DNA of 64,000 bases from Isoptericola cucumis (GCF_014635665.1 NZ_BMDG01000004.1:1-64000); one strand, 5' to 3'; positions 18,024 through 28,070 are shown, counted from the stretch's first letter. Made by a program: numbers and translations. Notes: a model not told the origin generated them from the sequence alone.

Positions 18024-19709
18024 GTGGCCGACACCAATCGACTCCAGCCCCGTACCTCCAGCCGCTCCGGTGCGACGCACCAGACTCGGCACATCTTCGT
18101 GACGGGCGGTGTGGCCTCCTCCCTCGGCAAGGGACTGACGGCGTCCTCGCTCGGACGCCTGCTGCGGTCCCGCGGCCTGCGGGTCACGATGCAGAAGCTC
18201 GACCCCTACCTCAACGTCGACCCGGGCACGATGAACCCGTTCCAGCACGGCGAGGTCTTCGTCACCGAGGACGGGGCCGAGACCGACCTCGACATCGGGC
18301 ACTACGAGCGGTTCCTCGACGTGGAGCTCCCGGCCTCCTCGAACGTCACCACCGGCCAGGTCTACTCGCGCGTCATCGCCAAGGAGCGCCGCGGGGAGTA
18401 CCTCGGTGACACGGTGCAGGTCATCCCGCACATCACCGACGAGATCAAGTCGCGCATGCGCGACCAGGCGGGCCCCGAGGTCGACGTGATCATCACCGAG
18501 ATCGGCGGCACCGTCGGCGACATCGAGTCGCAGCCGTTCCTCGAGGCGGCGCGCCAGGTGCGCCACGAGCTGGGCCGCGACGACTGCTTCTTCCTGCACG
18601 TGTCGCTGGTGCCCTACATCGGCCCCTCGGGCGAGCTGAAGACCAAGCCCACCCAGCACTCCGTCGCCGCGCTGCGCTCGATCGGCATCCAGCCCGACGC
18701 GATCGTGCTCCGCTCGGACCGCATCGTCCCGGAGCCGATCAAGCGCAAGATCGCGATGATGTGCGACGTCGACAACGAGGCCGTGGTCAACGCGGCCGAC
18801 GCGCCCAGCATCTACGACATCCCGCGCGTGCTGCACTCCGAGGGCCTGGACGCCTACGTGGTGCGCCGGCTCGACCTGCCGTTCCACGACGTCGACTGGG
18901 ACGGCTGGAACCGCCTGCTCGAGCGCGTGCACGAGCCGGAGCACCACATCGAGATCGCGCTGGTCGGCAAGTACATCGACCTGCCGGACGCGTACCTCTC
19001 GGTGACCGAGGCGCTGCGCGCCGGCGGGTTCGACAACGACGCCAAGGTCGGGATCCGCTGGGTCGCGGCCGACGACTGCCAGACCCCCGAGGGCGCCCAG
19101 GAGGCGCTCGAGGGCGTCGACGCCGTCCTGGTGCCCGGGGGCTTCGGCGTGCGCGGCATCGACGGCAAGCTCGGCGCGCTGCGCTGGGCGCGCGAGAGCC
19201 TCGTCCCGACGCTCGGCATCTGTCTGGGCCTGCAGTCGATGGTCATCGAGTACGCGCGCAACGTGCTCGGCCTGACCGACGCGTCGTCCACCGAGTTCGA
19301 CCCGGACAGCACCCACCCGGTGATCGCGACGATGGCCGAGCAGCTCGCCATCGTCGGCGGCGAGGGCGACCTCGGCGGCACCATGCGGCTGGGCGCGTAC
19401 GAGGCGCACCTGACGCCGGGCTCGGTCGTCGCGAAGACGTACGGCGCCGAGCGGGCCTCGGAGCGCCACCGGCACCGGTACGAGGTGAACAACACCTACC
19501 GTGAGCAGCTGGAGGCCGCGGGGCTCGTGTTCTCGGGCACGTCGCCCGACTCGACGCTGGTGGAGTTCGTCGAGCTGGCCGCCGACGTGCACCCGTACTA
19601 CGTGAGCACACAGGCGCACCCGGAGTTCAAGTCCCGGCCCACCCGCTCCCACCCGCTCTTCTCCGGGCTGGTCGCGGCGGCGCTCGAGCGCCAGGGTGCC
19701 CAGGCGTGA
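18024..19709 (+). CDS. pyrG: CTP synthase
   Basis: 561 aa enzyme making CTP from UTP, ATP and glutamine. The synthetase domain starts with [20 protein letters not shown] and [20 protein letters not shown] and carries [17 protein letters not shown]. The class I glutaminase domain has [16 protein letters not shown] with the nucleophilic Cys and a C-terminal HPEFKSRP with the catalytic His and Glu. GTG at 18024 gives VADTNRLQ and a normal length. An upstream in-frame start at 17952 would add 24 poorly conserved residues. Confidence 0.96.
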   Translation: MADTNRLQPRTSSRSGATHQTRHIFVTGGVASSLGKGLTASSLGRLLRSRGLRVTMQKLDPYLNVDPGTMNPFQHGEVFVTEDGAETDLDIGHYERFLDVELPASSNVTTGQVYSRVIAKERRGEYLGDTVQVIPHITDEIKSRMRDQAGPEVDVIITEIGGTVGDIESQPFLEAARQVRHELGRDDCFFLHVSLVPYIGPSGELKTKPTQHSVAALRSIGIQPDAIVLRSDRIVPEPIKRKIAMMCDVDNEAVVNAADAPSIYDIPRVLHSEGLDAYVVRRLDLPFHDVDWDGWNRLLERVHEPEHHIEIALVGKYIDLPDAYLSVTEALRAGGFDNDAKVGIRWVAADDCQTPEGAQEALEGVDAVLVPGGFGVRGIDGKLGALRWARESLVPTLGICLGLQSMVIEYARNVLGLTDASSTEFDPDSTHPVIATMAEQLAIVGGEGDLGGTMRLGAYEAHLTPGSVVAKTYGAERASERHRHRYEVNNTYREQLEAAGLVFSGTSPDSTLVEFVELAADVHPYYVSTQAHPEFKSRPTRSHPLFSGLVAAALERQGAQA

Positions 19710-20353
19710 CCGGGCAGCGGGCGGAGCAGGCCACCGTGCGGGACGAGATCGACCCCCGTCCCGCCCTGCGGAGCGAGACGTTGCACCGCGGGCGGGTCAT
19801 CGACCTCGTCCGCGACGAGGTGGACCTCGGTGACGAGGGCGTCGTGACGCGCGAGTACGTCGACCACCCCGGCGCGGTCGCGATCGTGGCGCTGGACGAC
19901 GAGGACCGGGTGCTGCTGCTGCGGCAGTACCGCCACCCGGTGCGGTCGTTCCTGTGGGAGGTCCCCGCCGGGCTGCTGGACGTCGACGGCGAGCCCGCCG
20001 TCGACGCCGCGGCGCGGGAGCTGGCCGAGGAGGCCGACGTCGTCGCGTCGCGGTGGGCGGTGCTGACCGACTACGCGACGACACCCGGCAGCAGCAACGA
20101 GGCCGTGCGGATCTTCCTCGCCCGAGGGCTGTCCGACGTCCCGGCCGCCGACCTGCACGTGCGCACGGGCGAGGAGGCCGGCATGGAGGTGCGGCGCGTC
20201 CCGCTCGACGAGGCGGTGTCGCTCGTGCTGGACGGGAGCCTGCACAACCCGTCGGCCGTGGTCGGGATCCTGGCCGCGGCCGCGAGCCGCGCCGGCGGGT
20301 GGGCCTCGCTGCGCGACGTCGACGCCCCGTGGCCCTACCGCCGAGGCGCCTGA
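19706..20353 (+). CDS. Nudix hydrolase, ADP-ribose pyrophosphatase type
   Basis: 215 aa. The Nudix box is [20 protein letters not shown] followed by EADV, preceded by the ADPRase-typical [19 protein letters not shown]. After the box, [17 protein letters not shown] has the proline-containing segment of ADP-ribose pyrophosphatases. GTG overlaps the pyrG stop (GTGA). The enzyme likely cleaves ADP-ribose to AMP and ribose 5-phosphate. The pyrG-nudix order is common in Actinobacteria, where xerD often follows; here it does not. Confidence 0.9.
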   Translation: MTGQRAEQATVRDEIDPRPALRSETLHRGRVIDLVRDEVDLGDEGVVTREYVDHPGAVAIVALDDEDRVLLLRQYRHPVRSFLWEVPAGLLDVDGEPAVDAAARELAEEADVVASRWAVLTDYATTPGSSNEAVRIFLARGLSDVPAADLHVRTGEEAGMEVRRVPLDEAVSLVLDGSLHNPSAVVGILAAAASRAGGWASLRDVDAPWPYRRGA

Positions 20354-20386
20354 GCCCGGACGACACGCCTGAGCCCGGACGACACG
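20349..20386. repeat. 19-bp perfect tandem duplication
   Basis: Two identical 19-bp copies (20349-20367 and 20368-20386; unit CCTGAGCCCGGACGACACG). The first copy contains the TGA stop of the Nudix gene and the second carries a duplicate, out-of-use TGA. The last base is shared with the terminator stem. Confidence 0.9.
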
Positions 20387-20418
20387 AGGCCCCCTCCGCC
20401 GTCGGCGGAGGGGGCCTC
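20386..20418. terminator. Bidirectional terminator between nudix gene and ctaA
   Basis: Perfect 15-bp stem (20386-20400 with 20404-20418), 3-nt loop, between two convergent genes. It can serve both directions. Confidence 0.88.
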
Positions 20419-20430
20419 GTGCGTCGGGAG

Positions 20431-21405
20431 TCAGGCGCGGGTGCGCAGGCGCAGCACGGCGTTCGCCGTGGCCCAGGTGAGGCAGCCGGCGCCGACGAGG
20501 TGCAGGCCGACCAGGAGCTCGGGGAGTCCGGTGAAGTACTGGACGTAGCCGATGCCGCCCTGCGCGAGCGTCACGACGAGCAGCAGCCAGGCGGCGCGGC
20601 GCGCCGCCGTCACGTGCCCGGCGTCCCATCGCGTCCCGCGGAGGCGGTGCAGCAGCACGAGCAGCACCAGCAGCGTGAGGAGGAAGACCCACACGGTCGC
20701 GGAGTGGGCACGGGTGACCGTCAGCGGGTCGAGCGCGAGGCGGTAGCCGACCTCGGTGTCGCCGGAGTGCGGGCCGGCGCCGGTGACGAGCACGCCCAGC
20801 GTGACGACCGGGACCAGGAGCAGGCCGAGCAGGGCGCCCACCGTCATGACCGGGCGCGGGCCGACGGGCACGGCGGGGCCGTCGCCCTCCCCGTGCCGGC
20901 GCAGCAGGTAGGCGCTGAACCACACGAGGGCGGCCGACACGCCGAAGTGCAGCGACACCCAGCCGGGGTGCAGGTCCAGCAGGACGACGACGCCGCCGAT
21001 GACGGCCTGCGCCAGCACGCCGACCAGCGGCACGATGCCGAGCGCACGGTACGACAGGGGCCGCTTCCGGTCGGTCCACACGAGCAGGAGCACCGCCAGG
21101 CCGACGACACCGAGCACGAACGCGAGGGTGCGGTTCCCGAACTCGATGTACGGGTGGATGGTCGAGGCCTGGTGGAACGCCGGGGTGAACTGGCCGGGCT
21201 CGCAGTTGGGCCAGGTCGAGCAGCCGAGGCCGGAGTCGGTGAGCCGCACGGCCCCGCCCGTGCCGATGATGAGGATCTGGCCGATGACGTTCGCCAGCAG
21301 CACGCCGCGGGTCCAGGAGCGGAACCGGGCGAGGCGGTCGGGTCGGTCGGCCGTGGCGCGGGAGGCGTCGGACGAGGGGCTCACGGCGGGACTCGGCGAG
21401 GTCAC
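20431..21405 (-). CDS. ctaA: Heme A synthase (CtaA/COX15)
   Basis: 324 aa, eight predicted membrane helices. The enzyme oxidises the methyl group of heme O to make heme A for aa3-type cytochrome oxidase. Histidine ligands appear in HQASTIHPYIEFGNR, in LHPGWVSLHFGVSA, in TRAHSATVWVF and in VGLHLVGAGCL. The Cys pair of Gram-positive CtaA is present in the first extracytoplasmic loop (DSGLGCSTWPNC). GTG start at 21405 follows a TAGCGT -10 box by 6 nt. It ends at the shared terminator. Confidence 0.92.
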   Translation of the reverse strand: MTSPSPAVSPSSDASRATADRPDRLARFRSWTRGVLLANVIGQILIIGTGGAVRLTDSGLGCSTWPNCEPGQFTPAFHQASTIHPYIEFGNRTLAFVLGVVGLAVLLLVWTDRKRPLSYRALGIVPLVGVLAQAVIGGVVVLLDLHPGWVSLHFGVSAALVWFSAYLLRRHGEGDGPAVPVGPRPVMTVGALLGLLLVPVVTLGVLVTGAGPHSGDTEVGYRLALDPLTVTRAHSATVWVFLLTLLVLLVLLHRLRGTRWDAGHVTAARRAAWLLLVVTLAQGGIGYVQYFTGLPELLVGLHLVGAGCLTWATANAVLRLRTRA

Positions 21406-21411
21406 GGGACC

Positions 21412-21417
21412 ACGCTA
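21412..21417 (-). promoter_or_regulatory. -10 element of ctaA, leaderless type
   Basis: On the minus strand TAGCGT ends 6 nt before the ctaA GTG. No ribosome binding site fits in the gap, so a leaderless mRNA is expected. Confidence 0.6.
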
Positions 21418-21497
21418 TCGTCCGTGCGGACCCGCTCCCGGGACGGGGGCGGCCGCAGCAGTGTGACCTTGGCCCGTCCGGGCCCGTGCCGGTGAGG

Positions 21498-22298
21498 TCA
21501 TTGCCAGCGGAAGAACCGGGCGCCGGCCCACGCGAGCACCGCGGTCCAGCCGGTGAGCACGAGGACCGCGGCCCAGGGCACGCCGGTGCCCTGCAGGGCG
21601 CCGCGCATCGCCTCGCCGAGCGCGCCGGACGGGAGGACCGTCGCCAGGTGCGCGAGCGCGCCGGGCAGCTGGTCGGGGGGCACCAGCAGGCCGCCGCCGA
21701 CCACGAGCAGCACGAGGACGAGGTTCGCGACGGCGAGCACGCCCTCGGCGCGCAGCGTCCCCGCGACGAGCAGCGCGAGCGCGGTGAAGGCCGCGGTGCC
21801 GAGGAGGCCGACCCCGAGGGCCGGGAGGATCCCGGCGGCCGCCGGCTGCCAGCCCATCGCGAGCGCGACGGCGCCGATCACCACGGCCTGGACCGCCTCC
21901 ACGGCCAGGACCCCGAGCACCTTGCCGGCGAGCAGCCCGCCCCGGCCGAGCGGGGTGGTCGCGAGCAGGCGCAGGACGCCGTTGCGGCGGTCGAACGCGG
22001 TGGCGATCGCCTGCGACGTGAACGCGGTGGACACGCAGGCGAGGGCGAGCACCCCCGGCGTCACGAAGTCCACCCGGGACAGGCCGCCGGTGTCGAGCTC
22101 GATGACGCTCGTGCGCACGAGTCCCACGAGCAGCAGCAGCGGCAGCACCATCGTCACGAGCAGCTGCTCGCCGTTGCGCAGGATGGCGCGCGTCTCGAAG
22201 GCCGTCTGCGCGGCGACGCGCCGCCAGGCGGGGGCGGCGCCCGTCGCGGCCGACCCCGTCGTGGTCCCGGTCTTCCCGGTCGTGCTCGTGCCGCTCAT
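21498..22298 (-). CDS. ABC transporter permease (ABC-2 type)
   Basis: 266 aa membrane protein with six predicted helices. It begins with a Ser/Thr/Gly-rich cytoplasmic segment (MSGTSTTGKTGTTTG), then a DrrB/ABC-2 core: FETRAILRNGEQLLVTMVLP, SQAIATAFDRRNGVLRLLAT and TTPLGRGGLLAGKVLGVL are typical. With the ATPase upstream it forms an exporter; drugs, lipids or heme-pathway-related compounds are possible substrates. Similar permeases often sit near ctaA/ctaB in actinobacteria. Its ATG overlaps the ATPase stop (ATGA). Confidence 0.87.
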   Translation of the reverse strand: MSGTSTTGKTGTTTGSAATGAAPAWRRVAAQTAFETRAILRNGEQLLVTMVLPLLLLVGLVRTSVIELDTGGLSRVDFVTPGVLALACVSTAFTSQAIATAFDRRNGVLRLLATTPLGRGGLLAGKVLGVLAVEAVQAVVIGAVALAMGWQPAAAGILPALGVGLLGTAAFTALALLVAGTLRAEGVLAVANLVLVLLVVGGGLLVPPDQLPGALAHLATVLPSGALGEAMRGALQGTGVPWAAVLVLTGWTAVLAWAGARFFRWQ

Positions 22299-23287
22299 CG
22301 CAGGTGCCGTCCCGTCAGGTCGAGGAAGACGTCCTCCAGCGTGCGCCGGCCGACGGTGATGCTCCCGGCCAGCAGGTCCCGGTCCGCGAGCCACGCCGTG
22401 AGGGCGGCGAGCGCCCGCGGGTCCGTCGGCCCGGTCAGCACGTAGGACCCGGGGGCCGGGGACGTCGCCGACCACGGCGAGCTGCCGTCGGTGCCGTCGC
22501 CGGGCATCGCGGCGGCGAGCGCTGCCAGGTCGATGTCGGGCGCGGCGTCGAAGCGCACGGCGCCCGCGACGCCGCCTGCCTCGTCGTCGGGGGTGGTCGT
22601 GAGGAGCTCGCGGACCGTCCCGGACGCGATCACCCGGCCGTGGTCGACGACGTGGACGTGGTCGGCCAGGTCCTCGGCCTCGTCCATGAGGTGCGTGGTG
22701 AGGACGACGGCGACGCCGTCGGCGCGCAGCTCGCGCACCAGCTCCCACACGGCCTGCCGGCTCTGCGGGTCCATCCCCGCGCTGGGCTCGTCGAGGAAGA
22801 CGACCTCGGGGCGCCCGACGACGGCCGCCGCGAGGGCGAGGCGCTGTCGCTGACCGCCGGACAGCCGCCGCACCGTGGTGCGGGCGAACGACTCGACCCC
22901 CAGGCGGGCGGCGAGCTCGTCGACGTCGCGGGGCGCGGCGTACATGGCGGCGACGTGCCGGAGGACCTCGCCGGCGCGGGCGCCGGTCGGCAGGCCGCCG
23001 TCCTGCAGCATCACCCCCACCCGGGGGCGCAGGGCCCGGGCGTCGGAGACGGGGTCGAGGCCGAGGACGCGGACCGTCCCGGAGGTCGGGGTCCGCAACC
23101 CTTCGCAGCACTCGATCGTGGTGGTCTTGCCGGCACCGTTCGGGCCGAGCACGGCGGTCACCGCGCCCGCGGGGGCGACGAGGTCGAGCCCGTCGACGAC
23201 GGGGCGGCCGCCGTACCGCTTGACGAGGCCACGCACGACGACTGCGCCGTGCGACGGGCCGCCGGTTGGCGCGATGGTGGAGGGCAC
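22295..23287 (-). CDS. ABC transporter ATP-binding protein
   Basis: 330 aa. Walker A is LGPNGAGKTTTIECCEGL, the Q-loop VGVMLQDGGLP, the signature RRLSGGQRQRLALAAAV, Walker B VVFLDEPSAGMDP and the switch region VVLTTHLMDEAEDLADH. A C-terminal extension beyond residue 230 includes LTGPTDPRALAALTAWLADR, as in DrrA-like exporters. It energises the neighbouring permease. GTG start at 23287 has a TAGAAT -10 box 6 nt upstream. Confidence 0.9.
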   Translation of the reverse strand: MPSTIAPTGGPSHGAVVVRGLVKRYGGRPVVDGLDLVAPAGAVTAVLGPNGAGKTTTIECCEGLRTPTSGTVRVLGLDPVSDARALRPRVGVMLQDGGLPTGARAGEVLRHVAAMYAAPRDVDELAARLGVESFARTTVRRLSGGQRQRLALAAAVVGRPEVVFLDEPSAGMDPQSRQAVWELVRELRADGVAVVLTTHLMDEAEDLADHVHVVDHGRVIASGTVRELLTTTPDDEAGGVAGAVRFDAAPDIDLAALAAAMPGDGTDGSSPWSATSPAPGSYVLTGPTDPRALAALTAWLADRDLLAGSITVGRRTLEDVFLDLTGRHLR

Positions 23288-23293
23288 CGGAGG

Positions 23294-23299
23294 ATTCTA
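23294..23299 (-). promoter_or_regulatory. -10 element of ABC exporter operon, leaderless type
   Basis: TAGAAT on the minus strand, 6 nt before the GTG of the ATPase gene. Confidence 0.6.
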
Positions 23300-23344
23300 C
23301 GGAAGTACCGGTACCGCACGGGTCCGTCGAGGCTGGGAGAGAGC

Positions 23345-23980
23345 ATGACCTTCTACACGTTCACGCCGCCGCAGGACGTCGCGGCGCTCGCACGGCGCCT
23401 CTGGTACTGGCCCGTGGTGCGCGGGGCGCTGATCCTGCTGTTCGGCCTGCTGGCGATCTTCCTCCCCGACAAGACGCCTGGCGTCCTGGTCCAGGTGTTC
23501 GGGATCTTCGTGCTGGTCGACGGCCTGGTGAGCGTCGTGGACGGGCTGCGGCGCCGGGGCACGTCGGCGGGGTCCGTGAACTCCGGCATCGGCGTCGTCT
23601 CGCTGGTCCTCGGTGCGTTGCTGCTGTTCCTGCCGCAGGTCTTCCTCGGCATCGTGCTGATCCTCGTGGCGATCTGGGCGCTGCTGATCGGGCTGCTGCA
23701 GCTGTTCGTGGTGCCGGTGATGCGCCGGCGCGGCGGGGCGTCGTGGGTGTGGAACCTCGTCGCGGGGCTGCTCCTGATCGCGCTCGCGGTCGTCTGCTTC
23801 ACGAACCCGGCGGATGCGATCGTCGGAATGTCCGTCGTGATCGGCGTGTTTGCCGTGGTGATCGGCGTCGCGATGCTCGGGCTCGGGCTCAAGCTGCGCA
23901 GCATCGGCAGGCAGGGGGCGGCGGGCGGACCGCCCACGCGCCGCGGCGAGGTCGTCGAGGGCGAGATCGTCGACGAGTGA
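23345..23980 (+). CDS. DUF308 (HdeD-like) membrane protein
   Basis: 211 aa with six hydrophobic helices in three pairs, for example GALILLFGLLAIFLPDKTPG and GVVSLVLGALLLFLPQVFLG, the repeated L-P turn of DUF308. HdeD in E. coli is linked to acid resistance, but the function of actinobacterial members is not known. The last 25 residues are polar (GGPPTRRGEVVEGEIVDE). ATG 23345 follows GGGAGAGAGC. It is divergent from the ABC exporter and stands alone. Confidence 0.85.
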   Translation: MTFYTFTPPQDVAALARRLWYWPVVRGALILLFGLLAIFLPDKTPGVLVQVFGIFVLVDGLVSVVDGLRRRGTSAGSVNSGIGVVSLVLGALLLFLPQVFLGIVLILVAIWALLIGLLQLFVVPVMRRRGGASWVWNLVAGLLLIALAVVCFTNPADAIVGMSVVIGVFAVVIGVAMLGLGLKLRSIGRQGAAGGPPTRRGEVVEGEIVDE

Positions 23981-24118
23981 CGCCGGCCGCCCGACTGCGG
24001 CCGGGACGGGAGACGCACGGTCCGCGCGCGGGCGGACGGGCGTGAAGTGCGCGACATCGTGCCCGCGACCGTGCCCGCCACCGGGCCCGCGCGGCGGGTC
24101 GGGTGAGGGTTGCCTTGC

Positions 24119-24150
24119 TTGACATCCTGGATTACGCAACAAGGATGTTC
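24119..24150 (+). promoter_or_regulatory. Probable SufR operator and suf promoter region
   Basis: TTGACA at 24119-24124 looks like a -35 box. CAAC-N6-GTTC at 24137-24150 differs by one base from the CAAC-N6-GTTG site reported for cyanobacterial SufR. An overlapping inverted repeat ACATCCT (24122-24128) and AGGATGT (24142-24148) spans the same region. The region lies about 100 nt upstream of sufR and is AT-richer than its surroundings. Confidence 0.45.
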
Positions 24151-24251
24151 TCTATATCGACGAAGCTGCCCGGGTCGTGGCGTGCCCCGCCCGGGCACCC
24201 GTCGGACCGAGCACGAACCGCGCACGCGCAGGACGGAACCCGGAGGTGACC

Positions 24252-25034
24252 ATGACGACGACGCAGGCCGCGCCGCACGCTCCGGCCGCCCCCGTGCTGC
24301 CCGTGGCCGTCGACGGGCCCTACGTGGCACCCGGGGACACGGACGGCACCACCCGGCGCCGCGTGCTCGAGCTCGTCGCCGCCGAGGGCCCGGTCACGGC
24401 CGCCGAGCTGGCCGCCACCCTCGGCCTCACGTCGGCCGCCGTCCGGCGTCACCTCGGGGTGCTGGAGGACGAGGGCACGATCACCGTGCACGAGGCCGGC
24501 CCCTCGGCCGGGCGCCGCGGCCGTCCGGCCCGGCGCTACGTCGTGAGCACGGGCGGCCAGTCGGAGCTCTCCGGGGGCTACTCCGAGCTCGCGGTGCAGG
24601 TCATGCGGCACCTGCGCGCGACGGGCGGCTCCGACGCCGTCGCCCGGTTCGCCGCGGAACGGTACGACACCGTCGTCCGTCGCTACGCCCCGCACCTGAC
24701 CGCCGCGACGCCCGACGAGCGGGCCGCGCAGCTCGCGGCCCTCCTCACCGACGACGGGTACGCGGCCTCGGTGCGCCCCGTCGCCGGGCCGCTGGTCCCC
24801 ACCGTCCAGCTGTGCCAGGGGCACTGCCCGGTGCAGCACGTCGCCGAGGAGTTCACCGAGCTCTGCGAGGCGGAGGCGAAGGCCTTCTCCCAGCTGCTCG
24901 GTACCCACGTCCAACGGCTGGCGACCATCGCGGGCGGCGCCCACGCCTGCGTCACGAACGTCCCGACCGCCCTGACCGCACCGACCCCCACCCCCGCGGA
25001 CCGCCGCGGCGGCACGCAGGAAGGAACACGATGA
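24252..25034 (+). CDS. sufR: SufR-like [Fe-S] transcriptional regulator
   Basis: 260 aa winged-helix regulator. The HTH is [20 protein letters not shown] followed by the wing [13 protein letters not shown]. The C-terminal cluster-binding region has [30 protein letters not shown] and HACVTNVP, giving the Cys pattern of SufR proteins that bind a 4Fe-4S or 2Fe-2S cluster. SufR represses the suf operon and is released when clusters are lost. GGAGG lies 5-9 nt before ATG 24252. The stop overlaps the sufB start (ATGA), so it is the first gene of the operon. Confidence 0.9.
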   Translation: MTTTQAAPHAPAAPVLPVAVDGPYVAPGDTDGTTRRRVLELVAAEGPVTAAELAATLGLTSAAVRRHLGVLEDEGTITVHEAGPSAGRRGRPARRYVVSTGGQSELSGGYSELAVQVMRHLRATGGSDAVARFAAERYDTVVRRYAPHLTAATPDERAAQLAALLTDDGYAASVRPVAGPLVPTVQLCQGHCPVQHVAEEFTELCEAEAKAFSQLLGTHVQRLATIAGGAHACVTNVPTALTAPTPTPADRRGGTQEGTR

Positions 25035-26491
25035 GCGCTCCCACCCAGGACGCCGCCCAGGCACCGGACCAGAGCACCGAGAAGCGGTCCGATGACGAGA
25101 TCATCGACTCGATCGGTGCGTACCAGTTCGGCTGGCACGACGACGACGCCGCCGGCGCGGCCGCCCAGCGCGGCCTCAGCGAGGACGTCGTCAAGAACAT
25201 CTCGGAGCTGAAGGACGAGCCCGAGTGGATGAGGAAGCTGCGCCTCAAGGCGCTGCGCCTGTTCGGCAAGAAGCCGATGCCGAGCTGGGGCGCCGACCTC
25301 ACGGGGATCGACTTCGACCGGATCAAGTACTTCGTGCGCTCCACGGAGCAGCAGGCCACCAGCTGGGAGGACCTGCCCGAGGACATCAAGGAGACGTACG
25401 ACAAGCTCGGCATCCCCGAGGCGGAGAAGCAGCGCCTCGTCGCCGGCGTCGCCGCGCAGTACGAGTCCGAGGTCGTCTACCACCAGATCAACGAGGAGCT
25501 CGAGAAGCAGGGTGTCATCTTCCTCGACACCGACACCGCGCTGCGCGAGCACCCCGAGCTGTTCCAGGAGTACTTCGGCACCGTCATCCCGGCCGGCGAC
25601 AACAAGTTCGCCGCGCTGAACTCGGCCGTGTGGTCCGGCGGGTCGTTCGTCTACGTGCCGCCGGGCGTGCACGTCGAGATCCCGCTGCAGGCCTACTTCC
25701 GCATCAACACGGAGAACATGGGCCAGTTCGAGCGGACGCTGATCATCGCGGACGAGGGCTCCTACGTGCACTACGTGGAGGGCTGCACCGCCCCGATCTA
25801 CTCGTCCGACTCGCTGCACTCGGCCGTCGTCGAGATCGTCGTGAAGAAGAACGCCCGCGTGCGCTACACGACGATCCAGAACTGGTCGAACAACGTGTAC
25901 AACCTGGTGACCAAGCGCGCCACGGCCGCCGAGGGCGCCACCATGGAGTGGGTCGACGGGAACATCGGCTCCAAGGTGACGATGAAGTACCCGGCGATCT
26001 ACCTGCTGGGCGAGCACTCCAAGGGCGAGACCCTGTCCATCGCCTTCGCGGGCGAGGGGCAGCACCAGGACGCCGGCGCGAAGATGGTGCACGCCGCGCC
26101 GCACACGTCGTCGTCCATCGTGTCCAAGTCGGTGGCGCGCGGCGGGGGCCGCACGTCCTACCGCGGCCTGGTGCAGGTGCTCGAGGGCGCCGCGCACTCG
26201 GCGTCGACCGTGCTGTGCGACGCGCTGCTGGTCGACCAGATCTCCCGGTCCGACACCTACCCGTACGTCGACGTCCGTGAGGACGACGTGTCCATGGGGC
26301 ACGAGGCGACGGTCTCGCGGGTGAGCGAGGACCAGCTGTTCTACCTCATGTCCCGAGGCATGGAGGAGACCGAGGCGATGGCCATGATCGTGCGCGGGTT
26401 CGTCGAGCCCATCGCGCGCGAGCTGCCCATGGAGTACGCGCTCGAGCTCAACCGCCTCATCGAGCTGCAGATGGAAGGGTCCGTCGGCTGA
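25031..26491 (+). CDS. sufB: Fe-S cluster assembly scaffold SufB
   Basis: 486 aa core subunit of the SufBCD scaffold, where new clusters form. Diagnostic blocks are [37 protein letters not shown] with the conserved Cys, [18 protein letters not shown] and [20 protein letters not shown]. The C-terminus [19 protein letters not shown] is also standard. No intein is present, unlike the M. tuberculosis homologue. ATG 25031 overlaps the sufR stop. Confidence 0.96.
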   Translation: MSAPTQDAAQAPDQSTEKRSDDEIIDSIGAYQFGWHDDDAAGAAAQRGLSEDVVKNISELKDEPEWMRKLRLKALRLFGKKPMPSWGADLTGIDFDRIKYFVRSTEQQATSWEDLPEDIKETYDKLGIPEAEKQRLVAGVAAQYESEVVYHQINEELEKQGVIFLDTDTALREHPELFQEYFGTVIPAGDNKFAALNSAVWSGGSFVYVPPGVHVEIPLQAYFRINTENMGQFERTLIIADEGSYVHYVEGCTAPIYSSDSLHSAVVEIVVKKNARVRYTTIQNWSNNVYNLVTKRATAAEGATMEWVDGNIGSKVTMKYPAIYLLGEHSKGETLSIAFAGEGQHQDAGAKMVHAAPHTSSSIVSKSVARGGGRTSYRGLVQVLEGAAHSASTVLCDALLVDQISRSDTYPYVDVREDDVSMGHEATVSRVSEDQLFYLMSRGMEETEAMAMIVRGFVEPIARELPMEYALELNRLIELQMEGSVG

Positions 26492-27726
26492 TGGCCATCA
26501 CTACCGATCACACTCGCGCCGTGGCCGACGGCGCCCACTCCCACGCCTTCGGGCAGGGCGTCGTGCCGCAGGGCTCGCGCGCCGAGCGCGTGACCTCCTT
26601 CGACCTCGCCGACATCCCCGTGCCCTCCGGGCGCGAGGAGGAGTGGCGGTTCTCGCCGGTCGCGAAGCTCCAGCCGCTGTTCGGCGAGGAGCAGGGCGCC
26701 GGCGGCGTGCTGACGACGGTCGTCGAGGCGCCCGAGGTCAAGGTCGAGATCGTCGGCCGCGACGACGAGCGGCTGGGCACCGCCGGCAAGCCGGGCGACC
26801 GCACCGCCGTCGCCGCGTGGAACGCGTTCGCCGAGGCCACCGTCGTGACGATCCCCGCCGAGGCGGTCGCGTCCGACGTCACCTCCATCCGGATCGAGGG
26901 CGTCACCAAGGACGCCACCGCCGGGCACCTGCTGGTGCACGCCGAGCGGCACTCCGAGGCCGTCGTCGTCATCGACCACCGCGGCGACGCGACGTACAAC
27001 CAGACCGTCGAGGTCGTCGTCGACGAGGGCGCCCACCTGACGCTGGTCTCGGTGCAGGACTGGGCCGACGGCGCGGTGCACGCGTCCAGCCACCGCTCCC
27101 GCGTGGGGCGCGACGCGAAGCTCAAGCACGTCGTGGTGACGTTCGGCGGCGACGTCGTGCGCATCACGCCGGACGCGACGTTCACCGCCGAGGGCGGTGA
27201 GGTCGAGATGGTCGGTCTGTACTTCGCGGACACCGACCAGCACCAGGAGCACCGGCTCTTCGTGGACCACGCCGTGCCGAACTGCAAGTCGCGCGTCACC
27301 TACAAGGGCGCCCTGCAGGGCACCGGCGCGCACGTGGTGTGGGTCGGCGACGTGCTGATCCAGGCCGAGGCCGAGGGCACGGACACCTACGAGCTCAACC
27401 GCAACCTCGTCCTCACGGACGGCGCGCGGGCGGACTCGGTGCCGAACCTCGAGATCGAGACGGGCGAGATCGCCGGCGCGGGTCACGCGTCCGCGACCGG
27501 CCGCTTCGACGACGAGCAGCTCTTCTACCTGATGGCCCGCGGCATCCCCGAGGTCGACGCCCGCCGCCTGGTGGTGCGCGGCTTCTTCGCCGAGCTGATC
27601 GAGGAGATCGGCGTGCCGTCGGTCAAGGAGCGCCTCATCGAGTCCATCGAGGCCGAGCTGGAGAAGTCGATGAGCGTCATCACCGGCGTCGCGCCTGCCC
27701 AGGGCGGCGAGGCGGACCCGGCGTGA
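26491..27726 (+). CDS. sufD: Fe-S cluster assembly protein SufD
   Basis: 411 aa partner of SufB in the SufBC2D complex. The beta-helix core is recognisable from HLLVHAERHSEAVVVIDHRG, EVEMVGLYFADTDQHQEHRL, CKSRVTYKGALQGTGAHVVW and the closing DDEQLFYLMARGIPEVDARR with VRGFFAELIEEI. It begins one base into the sufB stop (TGATG). SufD lacks ATPase motifs, as expected. Confidence 0.94.
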   Translation: MAITTDHTRAVADGAHSHAFGQGVVPQGSRAERVTSFDLADIPVPSGREEEWRFSPVAKLQPLFGEEQGAGGVLTTVVEAPEVKVEIVGRDDERLGTAGKPGDRTAVAAWNAFAEATVVTIPAEAVASDVTSIRIEGVTKDATAGHLLVHAERHSEAVVVIDHRGDATYNQTVEVVVDEGAHLTLVSVQDWADGAVHASSHRSRVGRDAKLKHVVVTFGGDVVRITPDATFTAEGGEVEMVGLYFADTDQHQEHRLFVDHAVPNCKSRVTYKGALQGTGAHVVWVGDVLIQAEAEGTDTYELNRNLVLTDGARADSVPNLEIETGEIAGAGHASATGRFDDEQLFYLMARGIPEVDARRLVVRGFFAELIEEIGVPSVKERLIESIEAELEKSMSVITGVAPAQGGEADPA

Positions 27727-28070
27727 CCGCCCAGCTCGCCTGCCAGACCGGCGACCTCGCCCCGGAGGAGGCCATGCTCGTGGAGCTCGCCGACACGAAC
27801 GGGACCACGGTCCCGGTCGCGGTCGCGCGCGACTCCGACGGCACCTGGCACGCCCTGTCCGACATCTGCTCGCACGGGCAGGTCTCGCTGTCCGACGGCG
27901 AGGTCGAGGGGTGCCTGCTCGAGTGCTGGCTGCACGGGTCGCAGTTCGACCTGCGCACCGGCAACCCGGTGCAGCTGCCCGCCACCCGCCCGGTGCCGGT
28001 GTACCCGGTCACCGTGGACGGCGACCGCGTCCTGGTGGACGTCGACGAGCCGCTGGCCGTCGCGTCCTGA
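27723..28070 (+). CDS. Rieske-type ferredoxin in suf operon
   Basis: 115 aa Rieske [2Fe-2S] protein. The cluster ligands are in SDICSHGQVSLSDG (C-x-H) and LLECWLHGSQFDL (C-x2-H). It resembles the non-heme dioxygenase ferredoxins that are regularly found between sufD and sufC in Actinobacteria. It may supply electrons or act as a cluster recipient during assembly; the exact role is unknown. GTG overlaps the sufD stop as GTGA. Confidence 0.92.
   Translation: MTAQLACQTGDLAPEEAMLVELADTNGTTVPVAVARDSDGTWHALSDICSHGQVSLSDGEVEGCLLECWLHGSQFDLRTGNPVQLPATRPVPVYPVTVDGDRVLVDVDEPLAVAS

Noticed and set aside
25031-26491. Intein in SufB
   Set aside because: Mycobacterial SufB often carries one, but the 486-aa protein here is uninterrupted.
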